Below, piece by piece: positions 9,796 through 23,200 of a stretch of 64,000 bases of DNA. Source of the DNA: Hyposmocoma kahamanoa (taxonomy: Eukaryota > Arthropoda > Insecta > Lepidoptera > Cosmopterigidae); NCBI RefSeq assembly GCF_003589595.1, contig NW_020656077.1, forward strand, positions 8,871,497-8,935,496. The letters run 5' to 3'. The number at the start of each line of letters is the position of its first letter. Position 1 is the stretch's first letter. The notes below the pieces were generated by a model, which saw only the letters and a program-made list of their open reading frames with translations, was not told the origin of the DNA and searched no databases. The translations under genes and the position numbers were made by a program.

Positions 9796-10994
9796 ATTCA
9801 TTCATTTATTTGCAAACCTTACAGCATTTGAAATTCAATCTTATATCACAAACTTACTTACCCATTTACATTTGTCATTTAAACAATTCATTTAAAGTTA
9901 CATTAAATTTCAAATAAATTAAGCACAATGAAGTTACGAAAAACAATAATTAATACAATGGAATCATGCATGAGTTATATTATACATGCATGGGTGTGTG
10001 TGTGTGTCGGCTCTGTTTATTATTACCTGTTTATTAACTTTAAATTGAGTATGTTCTTCAAAGAACTAATTAATTGACTGCGGTTCAGAAAGAAGATATC
10101 AACGTCTCTGAATCTGTCCTCGTAAATACTTACAATTCTATGCAAAAAAGAGTGCTTTGCGTAGTTTATTTCTATTAATAAAGAGAAAATGGAAGAGCGG
10201 GTCTTCCTGCCACAGGTAAATAATACTTACTAGGAAGTCTCGACCTTAATGTCGTTAAGTAAGTAAAAGTAAGAAGAAAGAAATAAACTTGTTCTTTTTT
10301 TCCATATAATTGTGTGATATATTTAAAAAAATTCATCAACGGCAAAATTCTAGAGTTTAATACCAAAAAAAAACACTAGGCATATACAATTAAAAGACCT
10401 GATGAATAATTAATAATATTAATTCAAACAACATCATAATCCCACAACAAACTGGTTTTGACCAAGTCCACCACCCCCCTGGCCAGATGTGGTTTGGGGA
10501 CTTTACACGTTTACCAAGGGTTGCGAACCGTCTATGACATGCTGTAGTTTCTATCACGATCAATATCAGTACAAATGTAACAGCGATAGCAAAGTAACAG
10601 CGACAGGGAAAGTAGCATCGATAAAAAAGTAACAGCGCCAGAAAAGTCACAACCGTAACTACTTTTGTAAATATGTTAATATTCGTAAACGAAACAGCTC
10701 TATATGTTAATCAAAAGAGTTTAAAAAAGTGTTCAATTAATAAAAGTCGAAGTTTTATATCTCTAATTGAATGCATCGTAAACTTTTAATAAAGTAGGTC
10801 GTCGTCGAGAACCGCGCTTGCGACATCGCTATTCATCGCTCGATAAAATTCCGTGAAAATAGCTGGACTTATCGATTAATTGGGCTATCCAAACAGTCGA
10901 ACAATGATGCTGATCATCGTGCCCAGCGAACTAAATCTGTTTTTGGATGAGTTTTGGTATGTGAGGCGCGTCACTGACTGAATGTCATTGGATT
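9796..10994. other. Intergenic flank upstream of the BTB gene
   Basis: Mostly AT-rich. A short TG run lies near 9993-10006. At about 10575-10660 the motif AAGTAACAGCG recurs as a degenerate tandem. No gene was recognised. Confidence 0.4.
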
Positions 10995-11002
10995 TATAAA
11001 TA
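10995..11002 (+). promoter_or_regulatory. Possible TATA box of the BTB gene
   Basis: TATAAATA lies 182 nt upstream of the predicted ATG at 11184. It is the only clear TATA-like octamer close to the start; there is no transcript support. Confidence 0.25.
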
Positions 11003-11183
11003 CGATCAGCTCCAGAAATAGGTGGCTACAGGTTTTCCAGGCGTACCGACTAAAATAAAGTAGCCTGGATACGGTTAACAATATTATTGTCTGAGCTTAC
11101 GGGGCAAGCGTCGATCGGCCAATAGTGAGTTCCTACCAGCTTTCGCTAAAGCTTTTCTAATATTTGTGCAATTCTGTGTCGAA

Positions 11184-11234
11184 ATGGATGAGGATGAAAT
11201 GCAACAATTTTCTTTGCACTGGCACAACCATCAG
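11184..11234 (+). CDS. BTB-ZF coding exon 1
   Basis: 17 codons starting MDEDEMQQFSLHWHNHQ, the usual N-terminus of insect BTB-ZF proteins. Donor CAG|GTAGGT, phase 0. Confidence 0.88.
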
Positions 11235-14200
11235 GTAGGTAAGTAATTTTTTTTTTGTCACACCACACTACGAGCTCAGGTACACTGAAACATCAATTTT
11301 ATTACTTCATAGATTTGTGTTAAAAGCTTTTGCGTTCGCTTATATAAGTGTATTTTGTACGTAACCTTATTTAATTTTCCGTCTTCAACGTCAACTTCTG
11401 AACATGTATATTACTTGTGCGATAGAATAATTTAGAAAACTATTTTTAAATGCACGTTTTCGGACTTGTACCTCTCAGTATGTAATATAGTGCTTTTGCT
11501 TTAATTTATAAAAACTGGCGCTTGCTTTGTTAGAAAATTTAGCGCGATTTATTTTGTGTTCTTAAGTTTAGATCCGCAACTGCATAGATATCTTCAATTA
11601 TATTATTATTATTGATCAATGATCAGATTAAATGTAGAATAGGTAACGCGATAATTATTACCAACGCGTATAGAACTAGAACGACATGAAAAGTTGTCGT
11701 TTCTGTCTTATATTCCGCACAATATCGCCTCTCTCCTGGTCAACAGTCGCAACTAGCACGTGAATTAAATTGCACAACGCATTTTCATTCGGATCCTTCA
11801 GATCGTGTCAAATTCCTGACTTTGAGTTACATTCATGCGTACGTTTAGTGACAGTAGAGCTCCTTGTGGAAGAGTTGGTCGAGGGAAGTATTGCCACCTT
11901 ACCTATTTCTGCCGCCAAGCAGTAATGTGAGTGTTATCGCGTTCCGGTTTTGGAGGGCGTAGGGTCCCGAACCGTCAAATAGATTAAACTCTTCGTAGCA
12001 GTCGTAAAACAGATCACCCTGACAAGAATGAGTAAGTAACTCTAGGGGTTACTTTTTGTTAATAGTTATGTGTTCACATTTATTCTTTACAATAATATCG
12101 AATAGGAAATGAAACTATTTTTTCGGATTTAAAACGCGTATATTTGTTTTTTCAAACAAACCGACGTTTCGGGCCTTTTACAGGTCCCATGGTCACGGTT
12201 GACTGAGGTGGTACAGTCTTCAACCAGTTATGTCTAATATTAATGCAAACCACCCTATTTTTTTAAAAAGAAGTCCGTTATCTACCCAGGATGCTGCGAG
12301 AGGCCATTGAAATTAAAAAACATTCTAATTTCAACAGGGAAGATGGTTTCTCCGTACCACCAGTTTGGGATCCAGTATTTCCTCTAATGAAAAATCACAA
12401 ACAGACACAAGACTGCAGTACTAATTAATATGTTTGAGTTTATTCTAATTTCTATTAATAATTAATAATAAATTAAACTTAATGTAGCGTAAATTGGAAT
12501 GTTTTCTTTGTAAAATTAAAAATAAGGTACTTAATTAATAACTATTGCAACTATAGTGAAAAAATAGGGTGGTTTGCATTAATATTAGACATAACTGGTT
12601 GAAGACTGTACCACCTCAGTCAACCGAGACCATGGGACAAAAAAAACAAATATACGCGATATTAAATCCGGAAAAATACTTTCATTTCCTATGTGTAACA
12701 ATCGCGAAAACCTAAGAACTCAATAATATCGAAAAACTATTTCTACCGCGAAACAGCAATGCGAGCATTACTTTGTTGTGGTGCTGATACGTGTACTGGT
12801 GAAATTACAGGCAATGACGTACGGACTCAGTGGCAGTGCCCTTCTAATCTTTGTGATTTAAAAGTTTGAGTGGCACTACAACTGACATCTTTCTCACAGG
12901 CATTGCAGTCTTTTCAAAAATATTCTCGATTTCGATTTCGTTCCACGCGAGCTCTATATATCTCTTCCGGCTCTCTACTTTCATTCATTCGTTCCATGTG
13001 CCCAAACCACCTCAACACTTTCTCTATTTTTGTCACTCTTTCGACTCAAATCGTTCACGGGTCACAGCACTATTACATACATTCTTATATAAAATGGTAG
13101 ACAAACGACTAATAGATAATGTTAATGATGACCTAGATGCGTTAGATTTTTTTTTAACCAATTTGAGAAACGAATTTGTCTAAATTGGTTCTAGTCTTAG
13201 AGTTCGAGGACAGTTGATGAAGAGAGCTACGTAAATGTAAATACATACTTTGTACATATTTAGATATTTCTTCGTTGTTTTTTTTTTGCTTCTGTCGCAG
13301 TCCTGGTAGCAAACTGTTCTTACTACTAAGTAAATTCTTTATAAAACTCGGAATGGAGTACGGAGTATGTAGATCAATTACAAAAATTAAGAACATAAAT
13401 GTGGTAGAAAATGTGAAACCACAGACGAAGCCTATATTATACAAGCTACCAATAGCCTTTTAAATGCATGAGAAATTCAATATAAAAAAAATAGGTTCAC
13501 TACGATAATTAGTATATACTCAACCTACAATCACAACAAAGACACATCTGTAGGAATTAAAAAACAGCTGAATCCTCTTCCCGAATCCAAACGATGAATA
13601 ATAACAAAAAAAGACTTATTTTATTATTAGGTTTATTATAAAGCACGCAACCTTAACGAAGGAAAATTAATTACAAATAAATGAAAGCAAAAAAACACAC
13701 CGAAAAAACGTCACAGAAGTAGCTTGTTTCAATCTGAACCAATCAATTTTAAGCAATGAACACAATCATGTGGTGATTGATTTAATTAAAAATTCGCCAA
13801 ACAAGCAAAACGTCCGCTTGGTTGGTACGTTTCTTTCAGTGCAGACAATATTTCTGATTATTTTTCAGAACAGCGTAATAGGCGCACTAGGGCGCATGCT
13901 AAGCACTGGGACCCTTACTGACGTCACACTAAGCGCGAGTGGTACTTCAGTGAAAGCCCACAGACTTGTCTTGGCATCATGCAGCCAGTACTTCGCCCAA
14001 CTTTTCAAGGTACATAAGCTTCATCGACGAACGTGTGTTTGAGAAATTGTTTCAAGTAGAATGCAATACCAGCGTGCTGCGCTGCTTCAGCACAGCACCG
14101 ACAGCATGAAACGATAAATGTGTACGCGTTGAACTTGGCATGAAACAAACACGACACACACAAATAGATTGTAGACAAAATGCACTACAATTTCTTTAAA

Positions 14201-17200
14201 ACGGATCACAAGAAAATCACTATGATTTTCCCTTTAATTTTATGATATATAGCATTAAATATGCAAGTGCCTACTGCTGTATGTAAGTCTCTATGGATAC
14301 CCCCAAAGTGCAGAGGTTATCATAAACAAATAATATACCTAACTAGCTGCGGGCCTTATAAAAATACGAGCCAATTATATGTAATATATATATAATTGTT
14401 AATTCTACATTTTTCTAGTGTAGCAGTCACCAAGACGAACCCAAATAGAAATTAGTAGAAGTCTAGAGTATAACATGGTGGTCTAACGTGGAAATGATTG
14501 ACTAGGTAGTTGGTAGATGGGTTGAGACTTTTGACGGACGACGGACCAGAGCAGTCACGGAATGGTGGTCAAGAGGAGGCCAAAAAGGCCGTGGGCAGAC
14601 TACCGGCCCTGCATAAGACAAGATAATTCTCTGAATAAGACATCCGCTTGACGACCGCGTGTCCGGGACGCTCTAAGTTAAAACGTAAAAGCTAAACAAA
14701 TAGAGCATATTTTGCCATGACCATCAAACGTCCGCATACTCCGGTCGGCGATAAAACTCGTGTCAAATAAATGCGCCCTAAAACGTGAAACACACAGACA
14801 GCGGGTGCGGGTCGAGTGCGTGTCAGGTCGGGAGCATTACCTGTGCCCGTCCCGCGCCCGCAGATAGTGTGTTATCGTTACGGAATTACACCCGCCGTGC
14901 TCCCGCCACGCGCCCACCCACTCCCGTTTTCTGCGCAATAAAAAAGAGGCCTATACCCAGCAGTGGGTTGATGTACGCTGACCGCGATGATGTGTTGTGA
15001 CTAAAAACTTGCTACAATCTCTTTGCTTGCACCAAAACGTAGGAAGAGTATGTGACGTATGCACGTCTGGTGACAACTACACAATGTTTATGTAGATACA
15101 AGCGATTACGACTTCGTAGCCTTATTTACCGTAGAGAAATGTCGTAAATACGCGACGAAAATGATTTGAAGATAACAATAAAGTTATTACTACGGCATTA
15201 CCATCCGAATCCATTTTTTAAGGCCTCTTCAGACATACGTGTTATTCGCTACCGCTGTGCGTACCGGGTATTCCCACTGTTTACACTCAAGCATATACCT
15301 ACCGCTACCACTATGGGTAGCGAAATCAATTATTAATTACCATTTATTATTGTGATGTCAAGTAATCACTCAAACACTCAAATACAATGTGTAATGAAAT
15401 AATTAGATATTTATTTAAACTTGACATTATTGCGACTTGTTATTACGTATATAATTGAATAAAATATTTTAATAATTAAGATAAGTACACTAAAATTGTA
15501 GTAAATTTGCATGCTATTACTAGCTAAGTGTGAGAACGTGTTAATAGAAGTATACGTTAATCCCACTATGTACACCACAGTTACTGCAAATATATTATTA
15601 TTGTTATAATCGTCCAACCACAGCGGTAACCAATATCGCTAATATCTGAACAGGCCTTTATTCTTCTTAAACACCATTTATACTTGCAACTTATAGACAA
15701 TTGGTTTTAACGTGTGTGACACAGGCGTGGTGGCTAACTGATCAACCTCCCAACTGAAACGGAGGGCTGCGGGTGTTTATTTTGTAAGTGTTATTAAGAT
15801 TCCTGGTTTAAACAACTAACACAGCACGCTATTTTTACTCACAATGAATTACATATTAATTTTTAAGAATAAGTTGTAACCGTCGAAACGTTGTAAAATC
15901 ATAAGAGCTCTTACAAAAATTTTATGCACAAGTTATTTCTGAAGTACGGCCGAAGTCAACTAACTTAACTGCTTGTGTACTTTTTTTTCTTAATTTTGAA
16001 TACACAGGAACTTCTCTACTCGACAAAAACCGATGGACTTTTATCTTGTATGTTAATATGTTTTCAAACCACAGAATTTAAAAAAATAATAATTTTGATA
16101 TTGGAACGTGCCTCTAGCTCAGTAAAATCTTTTAAGTGTTGTATTTGGATTAGATTGGACATAGGTATGTACTTACAACATTATCAGCAAATTTCAAATA
16201 AAATAATTTGTTCCAGTAAAATAAATTTACACTTGAAAACGTAACATTTTAAGCCACTGCTCATTGACTGTGATGACTTCCCTGAGAAGAACGAGCAAGA
16301 AACTCTAGGGATTGCTCTTTTAAAATGTACTTGAATGCTATGGAATGCACTTTGAATCAAATTTGCAGAATGAAATCTAGAGCCATGTCGTCTTTCCATA
16401 CATTTTTATCTAACACGTAGTCTTAAATTTTGTAATACGACTTTCCAATTAGAATACTTTTAATATAAGTGTTGAAGTTATGAAATGATAATCTTAATCG
16501 AGACATTAGAGGTAGAATATTTTTCAAATTTAAATGGGACCATTACTAAGATACCCCCGTTCCTACAAAAAAAAAACAATCGTCAAAATCGATTCACAAA
16601 TGGGACCTAACATACACACGAACAAAACATTCGAATTCAGAATCCTTTTTTCTGATGTTGTGAAAAAAAAGCATATATTAAAAGAAACAGAAATAGAGAT
16701 AGCCAAGATATTTCTGTTTCTAGCAGCGGTTATGAAGGCGAAAGCACCACGTTTCAACTCCCGTGCTTCATTTCTCCTAAATCCGCACAATGATAGTTAG
16801 AGAACGATTTACCAGATTTGAAACCGCTAGATATTCTCTGTGGAATTTATTCGAGCGAGCTGGAAGTTTTATCCAAGTCTGAATTCGTTCAAGCGTGCAA
16901 TTGACGAATTTAGCAGCAGTGGAGTTTTTTGTGAATGAATCGTCCAGGGAAGTATTACCACTTTACCTATTTCTGCCGCCAAGCAGTAATACTTACATTA
17001 CTGCGTTCCGATTAAAAAGGGTGCTGGTAAAAATACAGGCATGTGAACTTGTCAACTCATGTCTCAAGGTGACGGGCGCAATGGTAATTTAAAGCTCTGA
17101 GTAGCAGTGCAACTGTAACGGATAGGCGTGCCCTTTCCACCAGAAGCAAGACTTGTTAATCCCGTCGCGTGTTAACATAAAAAATAGGTTTCAAAATCTG

Positions 17201-20200
17201 CTCTTTTTGTGGCTTGTTTTATAGAGAAAGACAGCTATTTTGAAAAAAAAATTGTACTTGCCACAATTTTTTGTTTCCATTATCGTCTTAAAATAGATAT
17301 TTATTTACTTTGAGAATTATAATTATCTACTCAAAACTGATTGAAAACTGCAATTAAATAAACGGACTTTCAAAATTATCTGGAATAATTTATGCACATT
17401 GAGTTGGGTAAAAAGTCCGCGCGATATCAAAGCATCAAAGGAAAACATTTTAAAACATAAATATCAATGTTATTCAATAATTATTTACCGTAAAATAAAA
17501 TTAACCACTGGCAACGACGATCTTTCGGGTAAATCTGAAATTAAATTATAAAAATTCCGGTCTTAAAATACAGCTCTAAGTCTGAGATTTATAGAACAAA
17601 TTTTGAGAAAACTGGCGACTTTTTAAAGTTATGAGTACAGTTTTTAGAAAGACTATTTTTATTTTAAGTATATTATGAAGAATAAACGAAAAAAAAAATA
17701 GTGACGAAGAAAGTTAGTATTATATTCCGTAATTTAAAACCTAATTACAAAAGACTTTATCCTGGAAATTCCACTAACTTCGAATTCAAAGTTATTGTTC
17801 AAAGTGATAGACTATAATATGATTTAAATGAATGTAAAACATAAATATTGTTTCCAGCCGCTTAAAAGACTATTTAATAAACCCAAATAAATGAACTAAG
17901 TTATTTAAGACAAAGTGAAAACATATTGTATTGGAATTTAGAACTACAATGCCAAATATTACTTAGTGCCTAAGTGCCGTTTGATGGTCTCTTCGTTGTC
18001 AAAGTAGTGTATATTCAAAGAATTTTGTAAAGACCGACACAAGTGAAAATCGGCAGAGGCTATGTCGCGCGAATACGGTGGATGAGGTAGCAGTTTTTAA
18101 ACGGTTTTGTAAAGACATGTGTGATTTGGCATTGTCATAATGAAATGCGCCTTTGCGATTCACCAGTTCCGGACGTTATTCACGTATAACTTTCCCGCCT
18201 ATTATTAAAATGCTATCAATATATCATTACTATTTTAAAAGGAAAAGCTTTTTTGTGTTAAATTCATCGTCAGGAGACCACACGTAGGCTGGGGTTCCAC
18301 TCCTATGGTGCGGATATTCCAAGAATTCGCACGAAATGTTTCGCTTCCACATTCATAAATGTGGCGAACAGCTATTGAGTGAAATTCCTTGGCAGGAGAC
18401 TTGGGCCTTTTCAAGGCGAAAGTAAATAGGCATTTTTAGATGTGTACTTCCCCGCCTCTTCATCGTCAATTTCCATCGGGTGAGATGGAAGTCAAATAGG
18501 CACTTATTATTTAATAACAAAAAGAGTGACAATTTGGCCTCATTATTTTACTAAAAAAAACAAAGTAATTTTTATACCTTTTTAATACATAAGACTTCTT
18601 GTAGCAAAATCTTCAAATGGTACGTGACCTATGTAGGTGTTTCCGCTTGAATTTGTCTATGGCAAATAGAGAACGGAAGATATGATTCGCTCTGGACTTT
18701 TTGGAGGGAAAAGTGTCGTTTTTATTTTGACTTTCAATTATTTTGTGAAATCTAGTTTAAAGTGAAATAGGATAGTGCTATTGTGCCTTAATCGAAGATT
18801 AAAACGCGAAATTATACGAATCTTGGAGTAAAATACCCGTATCGGCCCGTTTTACGGAATCACGAGTCAATCCAAACACGCCGTCTCAAATTGCCTGTCC
18901 TCTTTGTGGCGGCCATATTTACAGAAACATAATTAAACTTCATGTTTAGGCTGATGGCTTTGCCAAAGCCTTAATAAATTNNNNNNNNNNNNNNNNNNNN
19001 NNNNNNNNNNNNNNNNNNNNNNNNNNNNNNNNNNNNNNNNNNNNNNNNNNNNNNNNNNNNNNNNNNNNNNNNNNNNNNNNNNNNNNNNNNNNNNNNNNNN
19101 NNNNNNNNNNNNNNNNNNNNNNNNNNNNNNNNNNNNNNNNNNNNNNNNNNNNNNNNNNNNNNNNNNNNNNNNNNNNNNNNNNNNNNNNNNNNNNNNNNNN
19201 NNNNNNNNNNNNNNNNNNNNNNNNNNNNNNNNNNNNNNNNNNNNNNNNNNNNNNNNNNNNNNNNNNNNNNNNNNNNNNNNNNNNNNNNNNNNNNNNNNNN
19301 NNNNNNNNNNNNNNNNNNNNNNNNNNNNNNNNNNNNNNNNNNNNNNNNNNNNNNNNNNNNNNNNNNNNNNNNNNNNNNNNAATATCGACTTTCAATTGTT
19401 TTTGTTATTCAATTTAGACAAGAAAGATGGATACTGCGAAAATTCGAGTGATTTTTGAATACGAGTTCCGACGCGGAACTAACGCGGCAGAAACAGCCCG
19501 CAATATCAATGCTGCGTTTGGAGAGGGGTCTACTAATGAACGCACCGTGCGATTTTGGTTTAAACGCTTTCGTGATGGAAATTTCGACTTAAAGAACGAG
19601 TCACGAGGAAGACCGCCCACACAGGTGAATAACGATGAATTAAGAGAGATAGTGGAAGCCGATCCTAGTCAAACTACCCAGGAATTAGCGGCATGGTTTA
19701 ACGTTACCTTACCCACAATATTGACTCACTTGCGTCAAATCAATAAAATAAAAAAATACGAAAAATGGGTGCCTCATGATTTGACTGATCTGCAGAAAGA
19801 AACGCGTGTTGAAACTTGTGTTGCCTTGTTGAACCGGTACAGAAATGAAGGAATATTGGATCGAATTGTAACATGTGATGAAAAGTGGATTCTTTATGAT
19901 AACCGGAAAAGAAAAATGCAATGGCTGACCCCAGGTCAAATGCCACAACAGTGTCCTAAAGCAAAACTTACCAATAAAAAGGTAATGGTAACTGTTTGGT
20001 GGTCTCAGCATGGTGTTATTCACTATAGTTTTCTCCGATCTGGTCAAGCAATAACGGCAGATGTCTATTGTGCCGAACTCCGAACCATGTTGACAAAACT
20101 AGCAGTAAAACAGCCCCGACTCATGAATCGATCTTCACCATTATTGCTCCACGACAACGCGAGACCTCACACAGCACGAGAAACCATTTTGACCCTTCAG

Positions 20201-23200
20201 GAACTGCAGTTAGAAACCATTCGTCATCCTCCGTATTCACCAGACCTTGCTCCAACGGACTACCATTTTTTTCGTGATTTGGACAATTATCTACGTGACA
20301 AGAAGTTTTCTTCCCAGGAGGCAGTACAAAATGCTTTCACACAGTTTGTGCAGTCTAGATCGTCGGAGTGCTATCGCAAAGGCATTAATAACCTTCCCAT
20401 TAGATGGCAGCAATGTATAGATAATAATGGCAACTATTTTGATTAAATAAATTTGTTAAAAATTTAAAAAATAAACAATTTAGATTTTCAGTACAAATCG
20501 GCAATTTCATACTTTAACCCCTATTATTAATCAACATCACGAAAGAGAGAAATAGACACAGAGTTTTCAGTACTTTCACATATATAGGGGAAATACACGA
20601 AAACATGCTTGTGTGTGATACATTGTAGCGCTGAAATGACGAACAACTTTTTTATTATTTGGAGTTTGGTTTGCACACATTAACGAGTATTTTCTTCCCA
20701 TCGGTAAACTTAGACATGTTTAATGAAAAGCAAACATAGGTATGTTGGCTTTGCTTGTTTGTTTGCGTACCAAATGCAACGTGTTTAAATAGGTAGTTAA
20801 ACACGTTGCATTTGGTACGTTAAACACTAAAGGAAAGCAAATATGAATTTGTGGAACGCGCCAGGTACTTTAGGGCAATAATTTAAAAACGGTCATACTA
20901 TTTATGCTTGTAGCAAATACCTTATCGAACATGCTCTTTTCCCAGGAGTTACGCCTCAACATTGCACAAATTAAAAAATACGGTTTTTTACCTTTCCTAT
21001 AATGGACGAAAATTACAAAATTTCATATTTAATTACCGATGAAATGTGATTCCGTTTGTTTTATAATTAGATGTTTTGCAGTTTTCCCCACACCATCGAC
21101 CGGAACAGCCCCCCATAGTTATCTCTAACTTATCTTTATTACAATAAATACAGAATAGTTTTGGAATATACGGAGACGTACACACGGGTCAGTTGTTGGC
21201 GGTGTACTATTAAAATTTTCTAATTTGTGATTTCAGCGCAAACGAGAGTTGATATTTAAAAGTGATATAAGGCCCATTTGCCTGATTAGTTGCCAGGGAT
21301 GGATGGTTCTTGTTTCATCTCTATTTCTGGTTATATACTCGCTGCTTAACAATAAGTATCTAACTAGGTAATGTGTAAAATACTTCATTGTTCACATTTA
21401 ATTAATTACCTAGACCTTTGTAGTATAAGAATCGTATGAAAATTAGTAGTGGCATGACTGCAGCGTCTTACTTCTTTTATTATACCAAGTGGCGAAACGA
21501 ACAAGTCGTGCGCCTGGTGGTAAGCGACACGTCTATCCATAACAGTTGCAGTGCCATTCAGAGCTTTAAGTCGCAAAGATCTTTTGGGCACTGCCACTGC
21601 GTCTGTCACCCTGAGACGTAAGTTGACAAGTCACATGTGCCTGTAATTTCACCAGCACCCTTAGAAACAGCACCATGAAATAGGTAAGGTGGCAGTACTT
21701 CCCTGGACGACCTCTTTCACAAGAAGCTCTACTGCTACTAAACTTCTATAAGCGTCTAACTTAAAAGCGCCTTTAACATTCGGAAAAGTTATAGATAGAC
21801 ACGACCTGAAAGAGCTAAGCGGTTCGTCCAAATACGCAGAAGCTATACGAGTAGTACATTATTGCAGAGGCGGGGAATAAGGGATTTCATAGGCGAGGCT
21901 TATATAGTGATTCTCAAACACTGTGAGGAAATAATAGATGTTTCAGGAACATAATGGCCCTAATATATGGAATAAAAGACCAAAGCTGTATGCTAACAAC
22001 TTTTTGAGCGTTGGCACACGTCACAAATTACATATAAAAAGGGCCTCTTAATAAACTTAAAGCAAACATTTATAACTATGTTAAAATACATTTTAAACTA
22101 ATTAAAACTGTAGGCGCTGTTGCCTTTCTTTAGCTCCACTGAGGGCCTGTTCTAGTGACCAGGTAGATGGAGTGTGGATCTCATGAGTGGAGTTGACGGG
22201 ACCTCAACAATAGAAAACTAAAGAGAAAACGATGTATAATAGAAAAAATGAAAAAAAAAAGTTGTACTACAACTGTAATATTTGACATAGTACCTATGTT
22301 TTATTTTTTTTTATTTCGTTATCGCTCTTGTCTAGTCCTTATTTTCGCGACGAACATGGAAAAAAGGCAAAAAAGCAGTAAACAATACCAAAGCAGTTTA
22401 GTTTTTTTTAAATAAGCTAAACTGTTGGTTTATTATAGTGTGTTTGTTAAAACTACTATGTTCCTCATACTGTTTGAGAAAATCACTATACCTCTAAGCC
22501 TCGGCGGGAATGACGAATGCTTGACTCGTATTTATACAACTCATACTCGTCCAGCGATCCCTTACTTCCCGGCCTCTGCAATAATATACTATAATTTGCA
22601 CGATATGAGTATTCGAGTATGCTTGTTTCTGGCACTGTTTACGGATTATCAGGCAACATTTATTTGATTAAAAACTGTATTAAATTATGCTACTAAATAG
22701 TATGTATTTGTACTCCTAAATTTGTTATGTCACTGTCTTGTTTTCATTTTTTTTTGCATGAATTTGTCTACTAGTGTAAACGTGTTTACTAATGAACGTA
22801 TATAGAAATATGCAGAGTTTATTTACCTAAATCTAGTACTTCAATTTAATTCTGTACAGCATCGTAAAGATGGGTGCACATTTGCGACAGTTCAACGCAC
22901 CGAGATTCGGTGAAATTTCATGGGTAGTTGTTACGTAAATGTGGAAAAACTATGGCAATTTCAGAGACCGTTAACTTTCAACACCGAATTTCGTGACGTA
23001 TTCCAACCGAATCCGTGACTATCGAAATCTAGAAAACTCGGACCCGTGTCGTATGTCGCTTGTGCTCTAAGTCCGATTCTTTCGAACCAAGGAAATATGA
23101 ATGTCGCTTGTACACCTAGAGAAAAAATGACTGTGCATTTCGGACAGTCATTAATTCGGATTCAGACCTAACGAATCGGATGTAGTACGCAAAGATTCTA

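Larger units (their letters stand above)
19381..20521 (+). mobile_element. Mariner element, 5' end lost in the gap
   Basis: It contains an intact transposase. A 3' terminal inverted-repeat candidate lies at about 20491-20521 (ACAAATCGGCAATTTCATAC ... ACCCC), followed by TA at 20522-20523, the expected target dinucleotide. The matching 5' repeat must lie in the N gap. It sits in intron 2 of the BTB gene in the same orientation. Confidence 0.8.

Noticed and set aside
12866..13183. + strand frames of 105 and 76 codons
   Set aside because: They are the antisense of a LINE C-terminal relic.
18946..19395. 149-codon - strand frame
   Set aside because: Almost entirely N; an artefact of the gap.
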